In this document: positions 1 to 13,526 of the stretch, piece by piece
How positions within the stretch are numbered: the stretch's first letter is position 1
Layout of the letters: every line of letters starts with the position of its first letter
Assembly: GCA_013388985.1 (NCBI GenBank)
Contig: JACAEF010000034.1
Coordinates: forward strand, 35,868 to 99,867
Direction of reading: 5' to 3'
Length of the DNA: 64,000 bases
Source: Rhodocyclaceae bacterium
GTDB lineage: Bacteria > Pseudomonadota > Gammaproteobacteria > Burkholderiales > Rhodocyclaceae
Position numbers and translations under genes: made by a program
The notes under the pieces: generated by a model
The model's input: the letters and a program-made list of their open reading frames with translations, nothing else
Databases searched by the model: none
What the model was told of the DNA's origin: nothing

Positions 1-293
1 GCGGCCTCGATACCGACTTCCTCCTGGCTTTCGCGCAAGGCCGTGTCGATGGCTGTCGCATCCCGCGTTTCGCAGCGGCCACCGGGAAAGCTCACTTGTC
101 CGGCATGATCGCGCAGATGCGCGGTGCGCTGGGTGAGCAACACGGTCAAACCACTGGCGCGGGCGACGATCGGCACCAGCACGGCTGCCGGGATGGTCTC
201 GGCCTCCGCTCGCAGTATGGCGTCCGGCAGCGCACGCCGGGCAGCCAAACGCTGACGCAGCCAGTCGGCGGACGGCGAAGGCGCTGCCGGCAT
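1..293 (-). CDS. NUDIX hydrolase / CoA pyrophosphatase-like (partial, runs off window start)
   Basis: Reverse-strand translation [26 protein letters not shown]...[45 protein letters not shown] contains a Nudix box start (GGRxE..D...[11 protein letters not shown]). Confidence 0.8.
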   Translation of the reverse strand, partial: MPAAPSPSADWLRQRLAARRALPDAILRAEAETIPAAVLVPIVARASGLTVLLTQRTAHLRDHAGQVSFPGGRCETRDATAIDTALRESQEEVGIEA

Positions 294-294
294 C

Positions 295-963
295 TCAATA
301 ACGTTGCGTGAGGCTCAGCGTCGTGCCATCGCGGCGCATTTCCATGCGGTTGAGGAAGCTCATGCCCAGCAGCACGATCGGCATGTCATGCTCATGGACG
401 GTGGCCTCGACGTCGCGCAGCGTGATGTTGCCGACCCGGACAGTGGCCAGCCGCACGCGCCAGACACGCGCCATGCCATTGGCGGTCTGTGTCATCGCCG
501 GTGTCGCGTTGGCGAGGTCGATGCGCGCGCGGCGCGCGTCGGCCGCGCCGAGCGAGACGAAGGTCGCGCCGGTATCGACGAGGAAGCGCATCGGCTCGCC
601 ATTGATACTGCCGGTGGTGAAGAAATGCCCCTGACCGTCCGCGCTCAGCACCACCGAGGGTTTTTCCGCTTGCGGCGAAGACACCACGCTCTGGCCGATC
701 TGCATGCGGCGACGCTTGCCGTCGATCTCGAACACCGCCGCGCCGGGCTCGATGGCGACGAGCTTCACGCCCTCGGGGGAGCTCGCGCCGAGCGTCAGGG
801 TCCGGCGCTGGCCACCATCGATCACCACCAGCGCCCTGTCGGCCATCAGCCCGACGAGCGCCACATCGGCCGCACCGGCGCCCAAGGGGAAAACCCCAGC
901 CAGCACCGCTATACAATACCCGCCAACACTACCGCTTCTGCTCATCATGAAACCCATCGCCAT
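295..963 (-). CDS. Retropepsin-like clan AA aspartic protease (TIGR02281-like), secreted
   Basis: ORF with N-terminal hydrophobic signal and [13 protein letters not shown] aspartic protease motif, [10 protein letters not shown] near C-terminus. Confidence 0.8.
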   Translation of the reverse strand: MAMGFMMSRSGSVGGYCIAVLAGVFPLGAGAADVALVGLMADRALVVIDGGQRRTLTLGASSPEGVKLVAIEPGAAVFEIDGKRRRMQIGQSVVSSPQAEKPSVVLSADGQGHFFTTGSINGEPMRFLVDTGATFVSLGAADARRARIDLANATPAMTQTANGMARVWRVRLATVRVGNITLRDVEATVHEHDMPIVLLGMSFLNRMEMRRDGTTLSLTQRY

Positions 964-1642
964 CTTTCGTCACAGTGCCGGGGAAGGACCCGGTTATTTT
1001 GCCACGTTCCTCGATGCGCACGGCATTCCTTGGCAGCTCTTCCGCATCGATGCGGGCGATGCGGTGCCGGCAAGCGTGGCGGAGTTTTCCGGGCTATGTT
1101 TCATGGGCGGGCCGATGAGCGTCAATGACGATCTGCCGTGGATCCCCCCGACGCTGCAAAGGGTCCGCGAGGCCGTCGCGGCGGGCATTCCGGTGATCGG
1201 CCACTGTCTCGGTGGTCAGCTGATGGCCAAGGCGCTCGGTGGCGTGATCACGAAAAACCCGGTCAAGGAGCTCGGCTGGGGAGAAGTGATCACCTGCGAT
1301 CCGGTGGCTCAAGAGTGGTTGGGCGATCTCGAAAGCTTCGCGGCGTTCCACTGGCATGGCGAGACCTTCTCGATCCCACCCGGAGCGACGCGCATTCTAA
1401 AGAGCGCCTTCTGCGAGAACCAGGCCTTCGTCCTCGGCCCGCATCTGGCCATGCAGTGCCATGTCGAGATGACGGAAGCGATGATCCGCCTGTGGAATCA
1501 GGCCTGGGCCGATGAACAGGCCGCGCCCGGCCCCTCGGTGCAAACGCCGGATGAAATGTACGAAAACATCGACGCACGCATCGCGGCGATGCGCGTCGCC
1601 GCCGACCGGCTCTACACGCGCTGGATCGCCGGCCTTGTCTGA
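947..1642 (+). CDS. Type 1 glutamine amidotransferase-like protein
   Basis: [18 protein letters not shown]...GIPVIGHCLGGQLMAKALGG nucleophile-elbow motif; CHVEMTEAM. Confidence 0.8.
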   Translation: MKPIAIFRHSAGEGPGYFATFLDAHGIPWQLFRIDAGDAVPASVAEFSGLCFMGGPMSVNDDLPWIPPTLQRVREAVAAGIPVIGHCLGGQLMAKALGGVITKNPVKELGWGEVITCDPVAQEWLGDLESFAAFHWHGETFSIPPGATRILKSAFCENQAFVLGPHLAMQCHVEMTEAMIRLWNQAWADEQAAPGPSVQTPDEMYENIDARIAAMRVAADRLYTRWIAGLV

Positions 1643-1668
1643 AAGTCGGCGCTGGCGGGACGGCACTC
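1641..1668 (-). repeat. DR28 dispersed repeat copy 1 (overlaps stop codon of upstream amidotransferase)
   Basis: GAAAGTCGGCGCTGGCGGGACGGCACTC; reverse complement matches consensus GGGTGCCGTCYCGCCAGCGCCGACTTTC. Confidence 0.85.
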
Positions 1669-1848
1669 AGAGCTTGTGAAAAATTTCGTCGCGAGCGGGC
1701 CGAGGGCAAGGCGCACGGCGCGCAGCGACCAAGACATAACAATCAGTTAGGCGCGGGAGCGACAAAGAGGGAAGGAAAGGGCCCCTCCCCCTTCCTTGCG
1801 CAACACAGCCATCGGGACGCGCAGCAGAAATTTTCACAAGTTCTCAGT
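1665..1848. repeat. MITE-like element with imperfect terminal inverted repeats (copy A)
   Basis: Left end CAGAGCTTGTGAAAAATTTCGTCGCG and right end CGCGCAGCAGAAATTTTCACAAGTTCTCAG are inverted repeats; interior GCGAGCGGG..CAAGGCGCACGGCGCGCAGCGACCAAGACATA recurs near 13,550-13,620. Confidence 0.6.
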
Positions 1849-2338
1849 CGCGGAAGTTGCCGAAGGCGAGCGGATAGTCGGTGACCGATTGCTTCACCAG
1901 CGCGATGGCGGATTGCAGATCGTCGCGCTTCGCGCCGCTCACGCGCACGGCATCGCCCTGGATCGTCGCCTGCACCTTGAGCTTGCTGTCCTTGATCAGC
2001 TTGACGATCTTCTTCGCCAGCTCTTGATCGATGCCGCTCTTGATCGTAAGAATCTGCTTCGCCTTGTTGCCGGAGACGCTCTGCACGGGCCCGATGTCGA
2101 GCCGCTTGGTGCTCTCGCGCTCCTTCTTCTCCATCTCGGGGAAAAGGATGTCCTTGATCTGGCCGAGCTGGAACTCGGAATCACCCCAGATCGTGATCAC
2201 CTTGTCCTTCTCGTTGAGCTCGGCGCGCGCCGAGGTGCCCTTGAAGTCATAGCGGTTGCCGATCTGACGGCCGGCGACATCGACGGCGTTCCTCAACGCC
2301 ACCATGTTGGCTTCGGAAGTGATGTCGAAGGAAGGCAT
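1844..2338 (-). CDS. yajQ: YajQ family nucleotide/c-di-GMP binding protein (DUF520)
   Basis: MPSFDITSEANMVALRNAVDVAGRQIGNRYDFKGTSA... typical of YajQ. Confidence 0.92.
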   Translation of the reverse strand: MPSFDITSEANMVALRNAVDVAGRQIGNRYDFKGTSARAELNEKDKVITIWGDSEFQLGQIKDILFPEMEKKERESTKRLDIGPVQSVSGNKAKQILTIKSGIDQELAKKIVKLIKDSKLKVQATIQGDAVRVSGAKRDDLQSAIALVKQSVTDYPLAFGNFRD

Positions 2339-2344
2339 GACGCT

Positions 2345-2656
2345 TCAACCAAAATGACAGACATAGTGATAAGGCTCGCCCGTCACTTCGATCTCGAACG
2401 ACGAATTGCCGGGCACGCGGAAGGATTCCCCCGCCGCGCAGCTCTTCCAGTCCTCACCCTTGATGCGATAGCGGCAGCAGCCGGCAACGGTTTCCATGAT
2501 TTCCGGCGCGCCGGTGTTGAAGGTGAGGGTCGAGGGCAGGATCACGCCAACGCTCTTTTTCGTGCCGTCGCCGAACAGCACGGTGTGGCTCACGCACTTG
2601 CCGTCGAAATAGACGTTGGCCTGCTTGATCACGGAGACATTGTCGAATTGGCTCAT
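2345..2656 (-). CDS. ppnP: Pyrimidine/purine nucleoside phosphorylase PpnP (DUF1255)
   Basis: [60 protein letters not shown]-term [13 protein letters not shown]. Confidence 0.88.
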   Translation of the reverse strand: MSQFDNVSVIKQANVYFDGKCVSHTVLFGDGTKKSVGVILPSTLTFNTGAPEIMETVAGCCRYRIKGEDWKSCAAGESFRVPGNSSFEIEVTGEPYHYVCHFG

Positions 2657-2657
2657 T

Positions 2658-2879
2658 TCAGATTCCCCACATTTTCTGGATGATGCTCTTGGCGACGAAA
2701 CCGAGCATGCCGAAGGCGAGCACGAAGAACAGCACGAAGGTGCCGAGCTTGCCGGCCTTCGAACGCCATGCCAGCTCGCCGATGATGAACAGCATATAGA
2801 GCATGAAGGCGCCGAGTCCGAAAGTAACGCCGAATTCAGCGATCTGGGATTCGGTGAAGCCGAAGACCGTCGCTTCCAT
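2658..2879 (-). CDS. DUF2788-like small membrane protein
   Basis: 73 aa with two hydrophobic segments; family resemblance by recall. Confidence 0.6.
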   Translation of the reverse strand: MEATVFGFTESQIAEFGVTFGLGAFMLYMLFIIGELAWRSKAGKLGTFVLFFVLAFGMLGFVAKSIIQKMWGI

Positions 2880-2894
2880 GCCCGCACGCGTGGC

Positions 2895-4183
<1,289 letters not shown>

Positions 4184-4187
<4 letters not shown>

Positions 4188-5107
4188 TCCTTGACCATGC
4201 CCAACACAAGATATTCCAGCAGAGCCTTCTGGGCGTGGAGCCGATTTTCTGCTTCATCCCAGACCACGCTCTGCGGCCCGTCGATCACCTCGGCGGTGAC
4301 CTCTTCGCCACGATGCGCCGGCAGACAGTGCATGAAGACGGCGTCGGGCTTGGCCGCCCGCATCATCTCGGCATCGACCTGCCAGTCCTTGAATGCCTTC
4401 ATGCGCGCATCAGCTTCCGCCTCGAAGCCCATCGAGGTCCACACGTCGGTGGTGACGAGGTCAGCCCCCCGCGCCGCGTCCATCGGATCGGCAAACTGCT
4501 CGAAGTGGCCGGTGCCATGGAGGCCGGCACGTTCGGGTTCGACCTCGTAACCGGGCGGCGTCGAGACATGAACGTTGAAGTCGAGCACCTCGGCGGCTTG
4601 CAGCCAGGTATTGCACATGTTGTTCGAGTCGCCGATCCAGGCCACCGTCTTGCCCTGGATGCAGCCGCGCTGCTCGATGTAGGTGTAGATGTCGGCGAGG
4701 ATCTGGCAGGGGTGGTATTCGTTGGTCAGCCCGTTGATCACCGGCACGCGCGAATGGCGCGCGAAGCGCTCGATGATCTCCTGCTCGAAGGTGCGGATCA
4801 TCACCACGTCGCTCATGCGCGAAATCACTTCGGCGGCATCTTCCACCGGCTCGCCGCGGCCGAGCTGCGAGTCGCGCGTATTGAGGTAGATCGCCGAGCC
4901 GCCGAGCTGCTGCATGCCCGCCTCGAACGACAGGCGCGTGCGCGTACTGGCCTTCTCGAAGATCATCACCAGCGTGCGGTCTGCCAGCGGCCAGTATTTC
5001 TGATAGGACTTGAAGCGCTGCTTGATGATGCGCGTGCGTTCGAACAGATACTCGAACTCGGCGCGGTCGAAATCCTTGAACTGCAGAAAGTGTTTCGGGG
5101 TGACCAT
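4184..5107 (-). CDS. argF: Ornithine carbamoyltransferase
   Basis: [18 protein letters not shown] (STRT motif), [13 protein letters not shown]; 4-bp overlap with argG. Confidence 0.96.
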
Positions 5108-5116
5108 CGCACCACC

Positions 5117-6289
5117 TCAGCCGGCCAGGAAATGCCGCACCACCACGACGAGCTTGTCGACCAGCTCGTCGGCTTCCGCATCGCTCATCACCAGCGGCGG
5201 TAGCAGACGGATCACCCGTTCGGCGGTGACATTGATCAGGATGCCGGCTTCCAGCCCGGCGGCGACCAGGGCCGCGCAGGGGCGGTCGAGCTCGATGCCG
5301 AGCATCAGGCCCTTGCCGCGGATGGCGACGACGCCGCCGACACCGGCCAAGCCTGCGGCGAGACGCTCGCGCATCCGCTCGCCCAGGACGCTGGCGCGCG
5401 CCGGCAGATCCTCGTCTTCGAGCACCGTCAGCGTCGTCAGCGCGGCAACGCAAGCGAGCGGATTGCCACCGAACGTGGAGCCGTGGTTGCCCGGCTTGAA
5501 CACGCCGTTCGCCCGCCCGGCGGTCAGGCACGCCCCGACGGGCACGCCGGAGCCCAAGCCCTTCGCCAGGGTCATCACGTCGGGCAGGATGCCGGCATGC
5601 TGGTAGGCGAACCATTTGCCGGTGCGGCCGATGCCGCATTGCACCTCGTCGAGCATCAAGAGCCAGCCTTGCGCGTCGCAGATGCGGCGCAGGCCGCGCA
5701 GGTATTCGTCGTGGCAAACGTTGATGCCCCCCTCGCCCTGCACCGGCTCGAACAGCACGGCGACGACGTGGTGGTTGTTCGCCGCCACCTGCTCGATCGC
5801 CGCCAGATCGTCGAAAGGCACGCGCACGAAGCCCGGCACCAGCGGCTCGAAACCCGCCTGCACCTTGCGGTTGCCGGTGGCCGACAGGGTCGCCAGCGTG
5901 CGGCCGTGGAAGGACTGCTCCATGACGATGATCGCCGGCTGCTCGATGCCTTTCTGGTGGCCATACAGCCGTGCCAGCTTGATCGCCGCCTCGTTCGCCT
6001 CGCAACCGGAATTGCAGAAGAAGGCTTCGTCCATGCCGGAAAGCCGCGCCAGGCGTTCGGCCAGCCGTTCCTGCTCGATCACCCGATACAGGTTCGAGAC
6101 ATGGATCAGACGATGCACCTGCCGTTCGAGCGCCGCCGTGAGAAGCGGGTGATTGTGGCCGAGCGTATTGACGGCGATGCCGGCGATGCCATCCAGATAG
6201 CTGCGGCCGTGCTCGTCGAAGAGGCGGCAGCCTTCGCCATGCGTGAAGGCCACGGGCTGCCGGGCATAGTTGTTCATCAGGTGCGACAT
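5117..6289 (-). CDS. argD: Acetylornithine/aspartate aminotransferase
   Basis: YLDGIAGIAVNTLGHNHP, LMLDEVQCGIGRTGKWFAYQH, TLAKGLGSGVPVGA (PLP Lys); start chosen at MSHLMNNYARQPVAF. Confidence 0.94.
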   Translation of the reverse strand: MSHLMNNYARQPVAFTHGEGCRLFDEHGRSYLDGIAGIAVNTLGHNHPLLTAALERQVHRLIHVSNLYRVIEQERLAERLARLSGMDEAFFCNSGCEANEAAIKLARLYGHQKGIEQPAIIVMEQSFHGRTLATLSATGNRKVQAGFEPLVPGFVRVPFDDLAAIEQVAANNHHVVAVLFEPVQGEGGINVCHDEYLRGLRRICDAQGWLLMLDEVQCGIGRTGKWFAYQHAGILPDVMTLAKGLGSGVPVGACLTAGRANGVFKPGNHGSTFGGNPLACVAALTTLTVLEDEDLPARASVLGERMRERLAAGLAGVGGVVAIRGKGLMLGIELDRPCAALVAAGLEAGILINVTAERVIRLLPPLVMSDAEADELVDKLVVVVRHFLAG

Positions 6290-6491
6290 GATCCGCTCCG
6301 CGGTAGCAAACAGGGAAACGTCATCCGCAAAAAGCGACGGCGGCCCGTGCGGCCGCCGTGCTTTCATGCTGCGGAAAATCGATCATAAGTGAAAAACGGC
6401 GGGCTGTGTAGCCCAGCCTTTCGATCCGCCCATAAAAAAACGCGCAGGCGCTCTCTTGCAGCCCACGCGTTTCGTTGCGTCGCGCGCCCGT

Positions 6492-6752
6492 TCAGAGCGC
6501 CTTGATCGCGGCGGACAGACGGCTCTTGTGGCGCGCGGCGGCGTTCTTGTGGATGATCTTCTTGTCGGCGATCGAATCGATGATGCTCTGCGATTCCTTG
6601 AAGATCGCCTGGGCGGCCGCCTTGTCGCCGGCGGCAACGGCTTTGCGCACTTTCTTGATCGCGGTGCGCAGCCGGGAACGCAGGCTCATGTTGTGGGCGC
6701 GGCGCTTGATTGCCTGAAGGGCGCGTTTGCGGGCTTGTGCGGTATTGGCCAT
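6492..6752 (-). CDS. rpsT: 30S ribosomal protein S20
   Basis: [38 protein letters not shown]. Confidence 0.96.
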   Translation of the reverse strand: MANTAQARKRALQAIKRRAHNMSLRSRLRTAIKKVRKAVAAGDKAAAQAIFKESQSIIDSIADKKIIHKNAAARHKSRLSAAIKAL

Positions 6753-6847
6753 GAAACGTTGCTCGATGGGTGATCGGAAAGGCGCGGATTATAGGGGCAG
6801 GCGCGCGCCAATGCAAGATGCTGTTGCGAACCTGTAACATCCGCCCC

Positions 6848-8386
6848 ATGAACCTGCTACGCACCCTCGCGACTGTCAGCAGCCTGACGCTGCTGTCGCG
6901 CATTCTCGGCTTCGTGCGGGATTTCGTGATCGCACGCGCCTTCGGCGCCGGGATGTTCACCGACGCCTTTTTCGTCGCCTTCCGCCTGCCCAACCTGCTG
7001 CGCCGCCTGTTCGCCGAGGGCGCCTTCTCGCAGGCCTTCGTGCCGATGCTCGCGGAATACCGGTTGCGGCGGAATGCGCAAGAGACCAAGACCCTGGTCG
7101 ATCGTGTCGCCACCGCGCTGTTCCTCGCCGTCGCGCTCGTCACGTTGCTGGGCATCCTCGGTGCTCCGCTCCTGATCCTCGTTTCCGCGCCCGGTTTCGC
7201 CGCCGATGGCGAGAAATTCGCGCTCACCGTGACGCTCACGCGCATCACGTTCCCTTACATCCTGTTCATGGCGCTGGTCGCGCTTTCCGCCGGCATTCTC
7301 AATACCTGGAGCCGCTTCGCGCTGCCCGCCTTCACGCCGGTGCTGCTGAATCTGTCTTTCATCGGCATGGCGCTGTTTGCCGCTCAATGGTTCGACCCGC
7401 CCGTGGTGGCGCTGGCTTGGGCGGTGTTTCTGGGAGGTATCCTGCAGCTGGTACTCCAGCTGCCCGCGCTGAAAAACATCGGCATGCTGCCGCGTTTCGA
7501 TTTCGCCCCCGCCGACCCCGGCCTGCGTCGCATCCTGAAACTGATGGGGCCCGCCGTGCTCGGCGTCTCCGTGGCGCAGATCTCCCTGCTGATCAACACG
7601 ATCTTCGCTTCGTTCCTCACCTCCGGCAGCGTTTCCTGGCTGTATTACGCCGACCGGCTGATGGAATTCCCTGCCGGGCTGCTCGGCGCGGCGCTGGGCA
7701 CGATCCTGCTGCCGAGCCTGTCCAAGGCGCACAGCGGCGGCAAGCCGGAGACCTTCTCGGCCCTGCTCGACTGGGGATTGCGCCTGACTTTCCTGCTCAC
7801 GCTGCCTGCCGCGCTCGCCCTGGCGATGCTGGCCGTGCCGCTGCTCGCCACACTGTTCCAGCACGGCGCCTTCACCGCCGCCGACGTGCTGCAGACCCGC
7901 CAGGCGCTCGTCGCCTACAGCATCGGACTGACCGGGCTGATCCTCGTCAAGGTGCTCGCGCCGGGCTTCTATGCGCAGCAGAACATCCGCACGCCAGTAA
8001 AGATCGCGTTGCTCACCTTGCTCGCGACGCAGGCGATGAACCTCGCTTTCATCGTGCCCTTCAAGCATGCCGGCCTGGCGCTGGCGATTGGCTTGGCCTC
8101 CTGCCTCAACGCCTGGCTGCTGTTCCGCGGACTCCGCCAGCGCGGAATTTATCAACCTCGACCCGGCTGGATGGAATTCGGACTGAAGATCGCGCTCGCG
8201 CTGCTGGTGCTCGCCGCCGTCCTGTGGTTCGGCATCGGAGAGGAAACTGCTTGGCTCACTGCGCCGACCTGGACGCGCATCGCTCACCTGTCGGCCCTGG
8301 TGGCTGCCGGCGCCGCTGCCTATTTCGCCACGCTCTGGCTGCTGGGGTTCCGGCTGCAGGATTTCCGCCGCCGCTCGGAACAGTGA
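6848..8386 (+). CDS. murJ: Lipid II flippase MurJ
   Basis: [64 protein letters not shown]. Confidence 0.95.
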   Translation: MNLLRTLATVSSLTLLSRILGFVRDFVIARAFGAGMFTDAFFVAFRLPNLLRRLFAEGAFSQAFVPMLAEYRLRRNAQETKTLVDRVATALFLAVALVTLLGILGAPLLILVSAPGFAADGEKFALTVTLTRITFPYILFMALVALSAGILNTWSRFALPAFTPVLLNLSFIGMALFAAQWFDPPVVALAWAVFLGGILQLVLQLPALKNIGMLPRFDFAPADPGLRRILKLMGPAVLGVSVAQISLLINTIFASFLTSGSVSWLYYADRLMEFPAGLLGAALGTILLPSLSKAHSGGKPETFSALLDWGLRLTFLLTLPAALALAMLAVPLLATLFQHGAFTAADVLQTRQALVAYSIGLTGLILVKVLAPGFYAQQNIRTPVKIALLTLLATQAMNLAFIVPFKHAGLALAIGLASCLNAWLLFRGLRQRGIYQPRPGWMEFGLKIALALLVLAAVLWFGIGEETAWLTAPTWTRIAHLSALVAAGAAAYFATLWLLGFRLQDFRRRSEQ

Positions 8387-8387
8387 C

Positions 8388-8415
8388 GGGTGCCGTCCCG
8401 CCAGCGCCGACTTTA
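8388..8415 (+). repeat. DR28 dispersed repeat copy 2 (1 nt after the murJ stop codon)
   Basis: GGGTGCCGTCCCGCCAGCGCCGACTTTA. Confidence 0.88.
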
Positions 8416-8438
8416 CACATACCCTCTCCAAATGAAAC

Positions 8439-8465
8439 GGGCAGTCCCGTCGCCGGAACTGCCCG
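8439..8465. terminator. Hairpin between convergent murJ and hppA
   Basis: CGGGCAGT-cccgtcgccgga-ACTGCCCG inverted repeat. Confidence 0.5.
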
Positions 8466-8489
8466 CGTGCATGCACCGCTCGATGCCGA

Positions 8490-10595
8490 TCAGGCGATCA
8501 GCGGCACGATCAAGAGCGCGACGATGTTGATGATCTTGATCAACGGGTTCACCGCCGGGCCGGCCGTGTCCTTGTAGGGGTCGCCCACGGTGTCGCCGGT
8601 CACCGCCGCCTTGTGCGCATCCGACCCCTTGCCGCCGTAGTTGCCTTCCTCGATGTATTTCTTGGCGTTGTCCCACGCGCCGCCGCCGGTGGTCATCGAG
8701 ATCGCGACGAAGAGACCCGTGACGATCGTGCCGAGCAGCACGCCGCCGAGCGCGCGCACGCCGGCGCTGACGCCGCCGATTGCCGGCATCAGGAAGTTCA
8801 TGCCGATCGCCACCGCCAGCGGGACGACCACGGGCAGCAGCGAGGGGATCATCATTTCCTTGATCGCCGCCTTGGTCAGCATGTCGACGCAGGTGCCGTA
8901 TTCCGGCTTGGCCTTGCCTTCCATGATGCCCTTGATCTCGCGGAACTGGCGCCGCACTTCGACGACCACGGAGCCGGCCGCGCGGCCCACCGCTTCCATG
9001 CCCATCGCGGCGAACAGGTAAGGCACCATGCCGCCGACGAACAGGCCGATGATGACGGCCGGATCGGAGAGGTCGAAGAGGAATTTCACGCCCGGCTTGA
9101 AGGCTTCCAGCGCGTGCGTGAAGTCGGCGAACAGCACCAGCGCGGCCAGGCCCGCCGAACCGATCGCATAGCCCTTGGTCACCGCCTTGGTGGTGTTGCC
9201 GACCGCGTCGAGCGGATCGGTGACGCCACGCACGGAATCCGGCAGCTCGGCCATTTCGGCGATGCCGCCGGCGTTGTCGGTGATCGGACCATAGGCGTCG
9301 AGGGCGACGATGATGCCGGCCATCGACAGCATCGAGGTCGCGGCAATCGCGATGCCGTAGAGGCCGCCGAGCGTATAGGCCGCCCAGATCGAGCCGCACA
9401 CGGCGAGCACCGGCCAGGCCGTCGCCTTCATCGACACGCCGATGCCGGCGATGACGTTGGTGCCGTGGCCCGTGGTCGAGGCCTGCGCGATGTGACGCAC
9501 CGGCGCGAACTCGGTCGCGGTGTAGTACTCGGTGATGTAGACCATCAGGCCGGTGAGCACCAGGCCGATCACCGCAGCGCCGTAGAGGCGCATCTGCGAG
9601 CCGCCGGAAATGCCCAGCACCTGGTCGAGCAGGTGGTCATCGACCACCCAGCCGGTCAGCGGATAGAACGCCACCAATGCCAGCAGGCCGGCGACGATCA
9701 GCCCCTTGTAGAGCGCGCTCATGATCTTCTGGCCGGGCGAGGCCTTGACGAAGAAGGCGCCGAGGATCGAGGCGATGATCGCGAAGCCGCCGAGGACGAG
9801 CGGATAGAGCACCGCCGAGTTAGCCATCGCGTCACCGCCGGCCTTGAACAGCAGGGCGCCGAGCAGCATCGTCGCGACGGTCGTCACCGCATAGGTCTCG
9901 AACAGGTCGGCCGCCATGCCGGCGCAGTCGCCGACGTTGTCACCGACGTTGTCGGCGATCACTGCGGGGTTGCGCGGGTCGTCTTCCGGAATGCCAGCCT
10001 CGACCTTGCCGACCAGGTCGGCGCCGACGTCGGCGCCCTTGGTGAAGATGCCGCCGCCCAGACGCGCGAAGATCGAGATCAGCGAGGAGCCGAAGCCCAA
10101 GCCCACCAGCGGATGCAGGATGTGATCGAGGCTCTGGTCGCCCTGGGTCGCCTTCAGGTAGGCATAGAAGCCGGCGACACCGAGCAGGCCGAGACCGACC
10201 ACCAGCATGCCGGTGATCGCACCGCCGCGGAAAGCGACGTTGAGCGCTTCGTTCAGGCCCTTGCTCGCCGCTTCTGCCGTGCGCACGTTGGCACGCACCG
10301 ACACGTTCATGCCGATGAAACCGGCCGCGCCGGAGAGCACCGCACCGAGCACGAAACCGACGGCGGTGGCTACGCCGAGCGAGAAGGCGATCACCACGGC
10401 GAGCACGACGCCCACCATCGCGATCGTCGTGTATTGGCGCTTGAGATAGGCTTGCGCTCCCTCCTGCACAGCCGCCGAGATCGCGCGCATCCGATCGTTG
10501 CCGGTCGGTTGGGCGAGAATCCATTGCGCCGAGATCCAGCCATACACAATCGCACCGATTGCACAGGCCAGGGCAAAAATCAGACCTGAAGACAT
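8490..10595 (-). CDS. hppA: Membrane-bound (H+-translocating) pyrophosphatase, K+-independent type
   Basis: [60 protein letters not shown] (Lys at the position that marks K+-independent enzymes). Confidence 0.95.
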   Translation of the reverse strand: MSSGLIFALACAIGAIVYGWISAQWILAQPTGNDRMRAISAAVQEGAQAYLKRQYTTIAMVGVVLAVVIAFSLGVATAVGFVLGAVLSGAAGFIGMNVSVRANVRTAEAASKGLNEALNVAFRGGAITGMLVVGLGLLGVAGFYAYLKATQGDQSLDHILHPLVGLGFGSSLISIFARLGGGIFTKGADVGADLVGKVEAGIPEDDPRNPAVIADNVGDNVGDCAGMAADLFETYAVTTVATMLLGALLFKAGGDAMANSAVLYPLVLGGFAIIASILGAFFVKASPGQKIMSALYKGLIVAGLLALVAFYPLTGWVVDDHLLDQVLGISGGSQMRLYGAAVIGLVLTGLMVYITEYYTATEFAPVRHIAQASTTGHGTNVIAGIGVSMKATAWPVLAVCGSIWAAYTLGGLYGIAIAATSMLSMAGIIVALDAYGPITDNAGGIAEMAELPDSVRGVTDPLDAVGNTTKAVTKGYAIGSAGLAALVLFADFTHALEAFKPGVKFLFDLSDPAVIIGLFVGGMVPYLFAAMGMEAVGRAAGSVVVEVRRQFREIKGIMEGKAKPEYGTCVDMLTKAAIKEMMIPSLLPVVVPLAVAIGMNFLMPAIGGVSAGVRALGGVLLGTIVTGLFVAISMTTGGGAWDNAKKYIEEGNYGGKGSDAHKAAVTGDTVGDPYKDTAGPAVNPLIKIINIVALLIVPLIA

Positions 10596-10635
10596 ACACC
10601 CCCCTTTTTGTACAAAAACACCCTACAGCGATCAC

Positions 10636-10671
10636 GAAAGCCGCCGCAACCCGAAAGCAGCGGCGGCTTTC
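10636..10671. terminator. Hairpin between hppA and pfp
   Basis: GAAAGCCGCCGC-aacccgaaagca-GCGGCGGCTTTC perfect 12-bp stem. Confidence 0.65.
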
Positions 10672-10685
10672 ACCGATTTACCCTC

Positions 10686-11954
10686 TCACAGCTTGAACTC
10701 CGGCAGTTTCTTCGCCACCGCCACGTTCTTCAGCGTCACGTATTTCGGCAGCCCGTCGGGACCGAAGGGCGGAGGATCCTCGCCTTTCATCAGCGGCGCG
10801 AGGTATTCGCGGCACTTGTCGGTGATGCCGAAACCGTCGCTGGTGATGAAGTTCTTCGGCATCATCTTCTCGACGTTGGCGACCTTGGAGAGCGGCGCCA
10901 TGCCGACCTTCCAGCGGTAAGGCTTGCTCGAGACGCGCTCGATGGTCGGCATCACCGAGTTGTGCCCCTTCAGCGCGAATTCGACCGCCGCCTTGCCCAT
11001 CGCATAGGCCTGATCGACATCGGACTTCGAGGCGATGTGACGCGCGGCGCGCTGCAGGTAGTCGGCGACTCCCCAGTGGAACTTGTAGCCCAGGTTTTCC
11101 TTGATCATGTTGGCGACCACCGGCGCGGCGCCGCCGAGCTGGGCGTGGCCAAAGGCATCGCGCGTGCCCTGCTCGGCAAGGAACTTGCCGTCGGGCCAGT
11201 GGCAGCCTTCGGAGACGACGACGGTGCAGTAGCCGAACTTCTTGACCAGCCCATCGACCTTGGCAAGGAACTTCTTCTGGTCGAACAGCACCTCGGGGAA
11301 CAAGACGACGATCGGCAGCTCCTGATCCTTGGTCGAGGCCATCGCGCCCGCGGCGGCGATCCAGCCGGCGTGGCGCCCCATCACCTCGAGCACGAACACC
11401 TTGGTCGAGGTCGCGCACATCGAGCGCACGTCATAGGTCGCTTCGAGCGTCGACACGGCGATGTACTTGGCGACGGAGCCGAAGCCCGGGCAGTTGTCGG
11501 TGATCGGCAGGTCGTTGTCGACCGTCTTCGGCACATGGATCGCCTGCACCGGATAGCCCATCTTCTCGGACAGCTGCGAGACCTTGTAGCAGGTGTCGGC
11601 CGAATCGCCGCCGCCGTTGTAGAAGAAGTAGCCGATGTTGTGCGCCTTGAAGACTTCGATCAGACGCTCATATTCGCGCTTGTTGGCCTCCAGGCTCTTC
11701 AGCTTGTAACGGCAGGAGCCGAAGGCGCCGGACGGCGTGTAACGCAGCGCGGCGATCGCCGCGGCGGATTCCTTGCTGGTGTCGATCAGGTCTTCGGTGA
11801 GCGCGCCGATGATGCCGTTGCGGCCGGCATAGACCTTGCCGATCTTGTCCTTGTGCTTCCTGGCGGTTTCGATCACGCCACAGGCCGAGGCGTTGATCAC
11901 GGCGGTGACGCCGCCCGATTGTGCATAGAAGGCATTCATTTTTTTCGCTGCCAT
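10686..11954 (-). CDS. pfp: 6-phosphofructokinase, probably pyrophosphate-dependent
   Basis: MNAFYAQSGGVTAVINASACGVIETARKH...; YNGGGDSADTCYKVSQ; PKTVDNDLPITDNCPGFGS (PFK PPi-type signatures). Confidence 0.85.
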   Translation of the reverse strand: MAAKKMNAFYAQSGGVTAVINASACGVIETARKHKDKIGKVYAGRNGIIGALTEDLIDTSKESAAAIAALRYTPSGAFGSCRYKLKSLEANKREYERLIEVFKAHNIGYFFYNGGGDSADTCYKVSQLSEKMGYPVQAIHVPKTVDNDLPITDNCPGFGSVAKYIAVSTLEATYDVRSMCATSTKVFVLEVMGRHAGWIAAAGAMASTKDQELPIVVLFPEVLFDQKKFLAKVDGLVKKFGYCTVVVSEGCHWPDGKFLAEQGTRDAFGHAQLGGAAPVVANMIKENLGYKFHWGVADYLQRAARHIASKSDVDQAYAMGKAAVEFALKGHNSVMPTIERVSSKPYRWKVGMAPLSKVANVEKMMPKNFITSDGFGITDKCREYLAPLMKGEDPPPFGPDGLPKYVTLKNVAVAKKLPEFKL

Positions 11955-11974
11955 GTCGATCTTCTCCCTGTCGT

Positions 11975-12631
<657 letters not shown>

Positions 12632-12725
12632 CTATCTCCTCGTCTCGTTATCGGTGGTTTCGAATATTCGCACTATCGACCGTGCGCTTGGCTAGATTTT
12701 ATCTATCCCGAGATAGCCGCCATGA

Positions 12726-13526
12726 TTAGTGCGACGCAGCAAACCGCTTGCGCACGCGCTCCAGATCCTCCGGGGTGTCGACCCCCGGCGGCGGAGGATG
12801 CGCGCACTCGATGACATGAATGTGAAAGCCGTGCCACAGGGCGCGCAACTGTTCGAGCGCCTCCCATCGTTCGAGCGGCGCCGGCGCCAGCGCGCCGAAA
12901 CGGCGCAGGAAATCGACCCGGTAGGCATACAGGCCGATGTGACGCCGCGCCACCAGTTCCGCAGGCAACACGTCGGGCTGGCGCGCCAGAGCATCGCGAT
13001 GCCAGGGAATCGGCGCGCGCGAAAAATACAAGGCGCGGCCGCTTGCGGCCGTGACCACCTTGACGACGTTCGGGTTCATGAATTCATCGAGATCGCCGAT
13101 ACGGTGGGCCGCGGTGGCGATGCTCGCCTCGCGATCGGCATAGAGCGCCCGGGCGACCCGTTCGATCAGCGCGGGGTCGATGAGCGGCTCGTCGCCCTGC
13201 ACATTGACGACGATGCTTTCATCGCTCCAGCCACGCTGCAAGGCCACCTCGGCGATACGATCGGTGCCACTTGGGTGATCGGCGCGAGTCATCACGACAT
13301 CATAGCCATGGGCGGCCACTGCGGCGACGATGCGTTGATCGTCGGTGGCGACGACGATTTCCTGCGCCCCGCTCCGCTGCGCCGCTTCGGCGACGCGCAC
13401 CACCATCGGCTTGCCGGCGATGTCGGCGAGCGGCTTGCCGGGCAGCCGTGTCGAAGCATGGCGCGCCGGGATCACGACGCGAAACTCTCGCGAAACTGGC
13501 TGCGCGGGCGAAGCGCTGCGTTGCAC
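12726..13526 (-). CDS. kdsB: 3-deoxy-manno-octulosonate cytidylyltransferase
   Basis: [43 protein letters not shown]. Start uncertain: GTG at 13526 lies inside the repeat-B region. Confidence 0.9.
   Translation of the reverse strand: MQRSASPAQPVSREFRVVIPARHASTRLPGKPLADIAGKPMVVRVAEAAQRSGAQEIVVATDDQRIVAAVAAHGYDVVMTRADHPSGTDRIAEVALQRGWSDESIVVNVQGDEPLIDPALIERVARALYADREASIATAAHRIGDLDEFMNPNVVKVVTAASGRALYFSRAPIPWHRDALARQPDVLPAELVARRHIGLYAYRVDFLRRFGALAPAPLERWEALEQLRALWHGFHIHVIECAHPPPPGVDTPEDLERVRKRFAASH

Noticed and set aside
1796-2683. 295-aa + strand ORF
   Set aside because: Antisense to yajQ/ppnP, which have clear family signatures.
7512-7530. cccgccgaccccgg in murJ as a DR28 copy
   Set aside because: Too short and lacks the CCAGCGCCGACTTT core.
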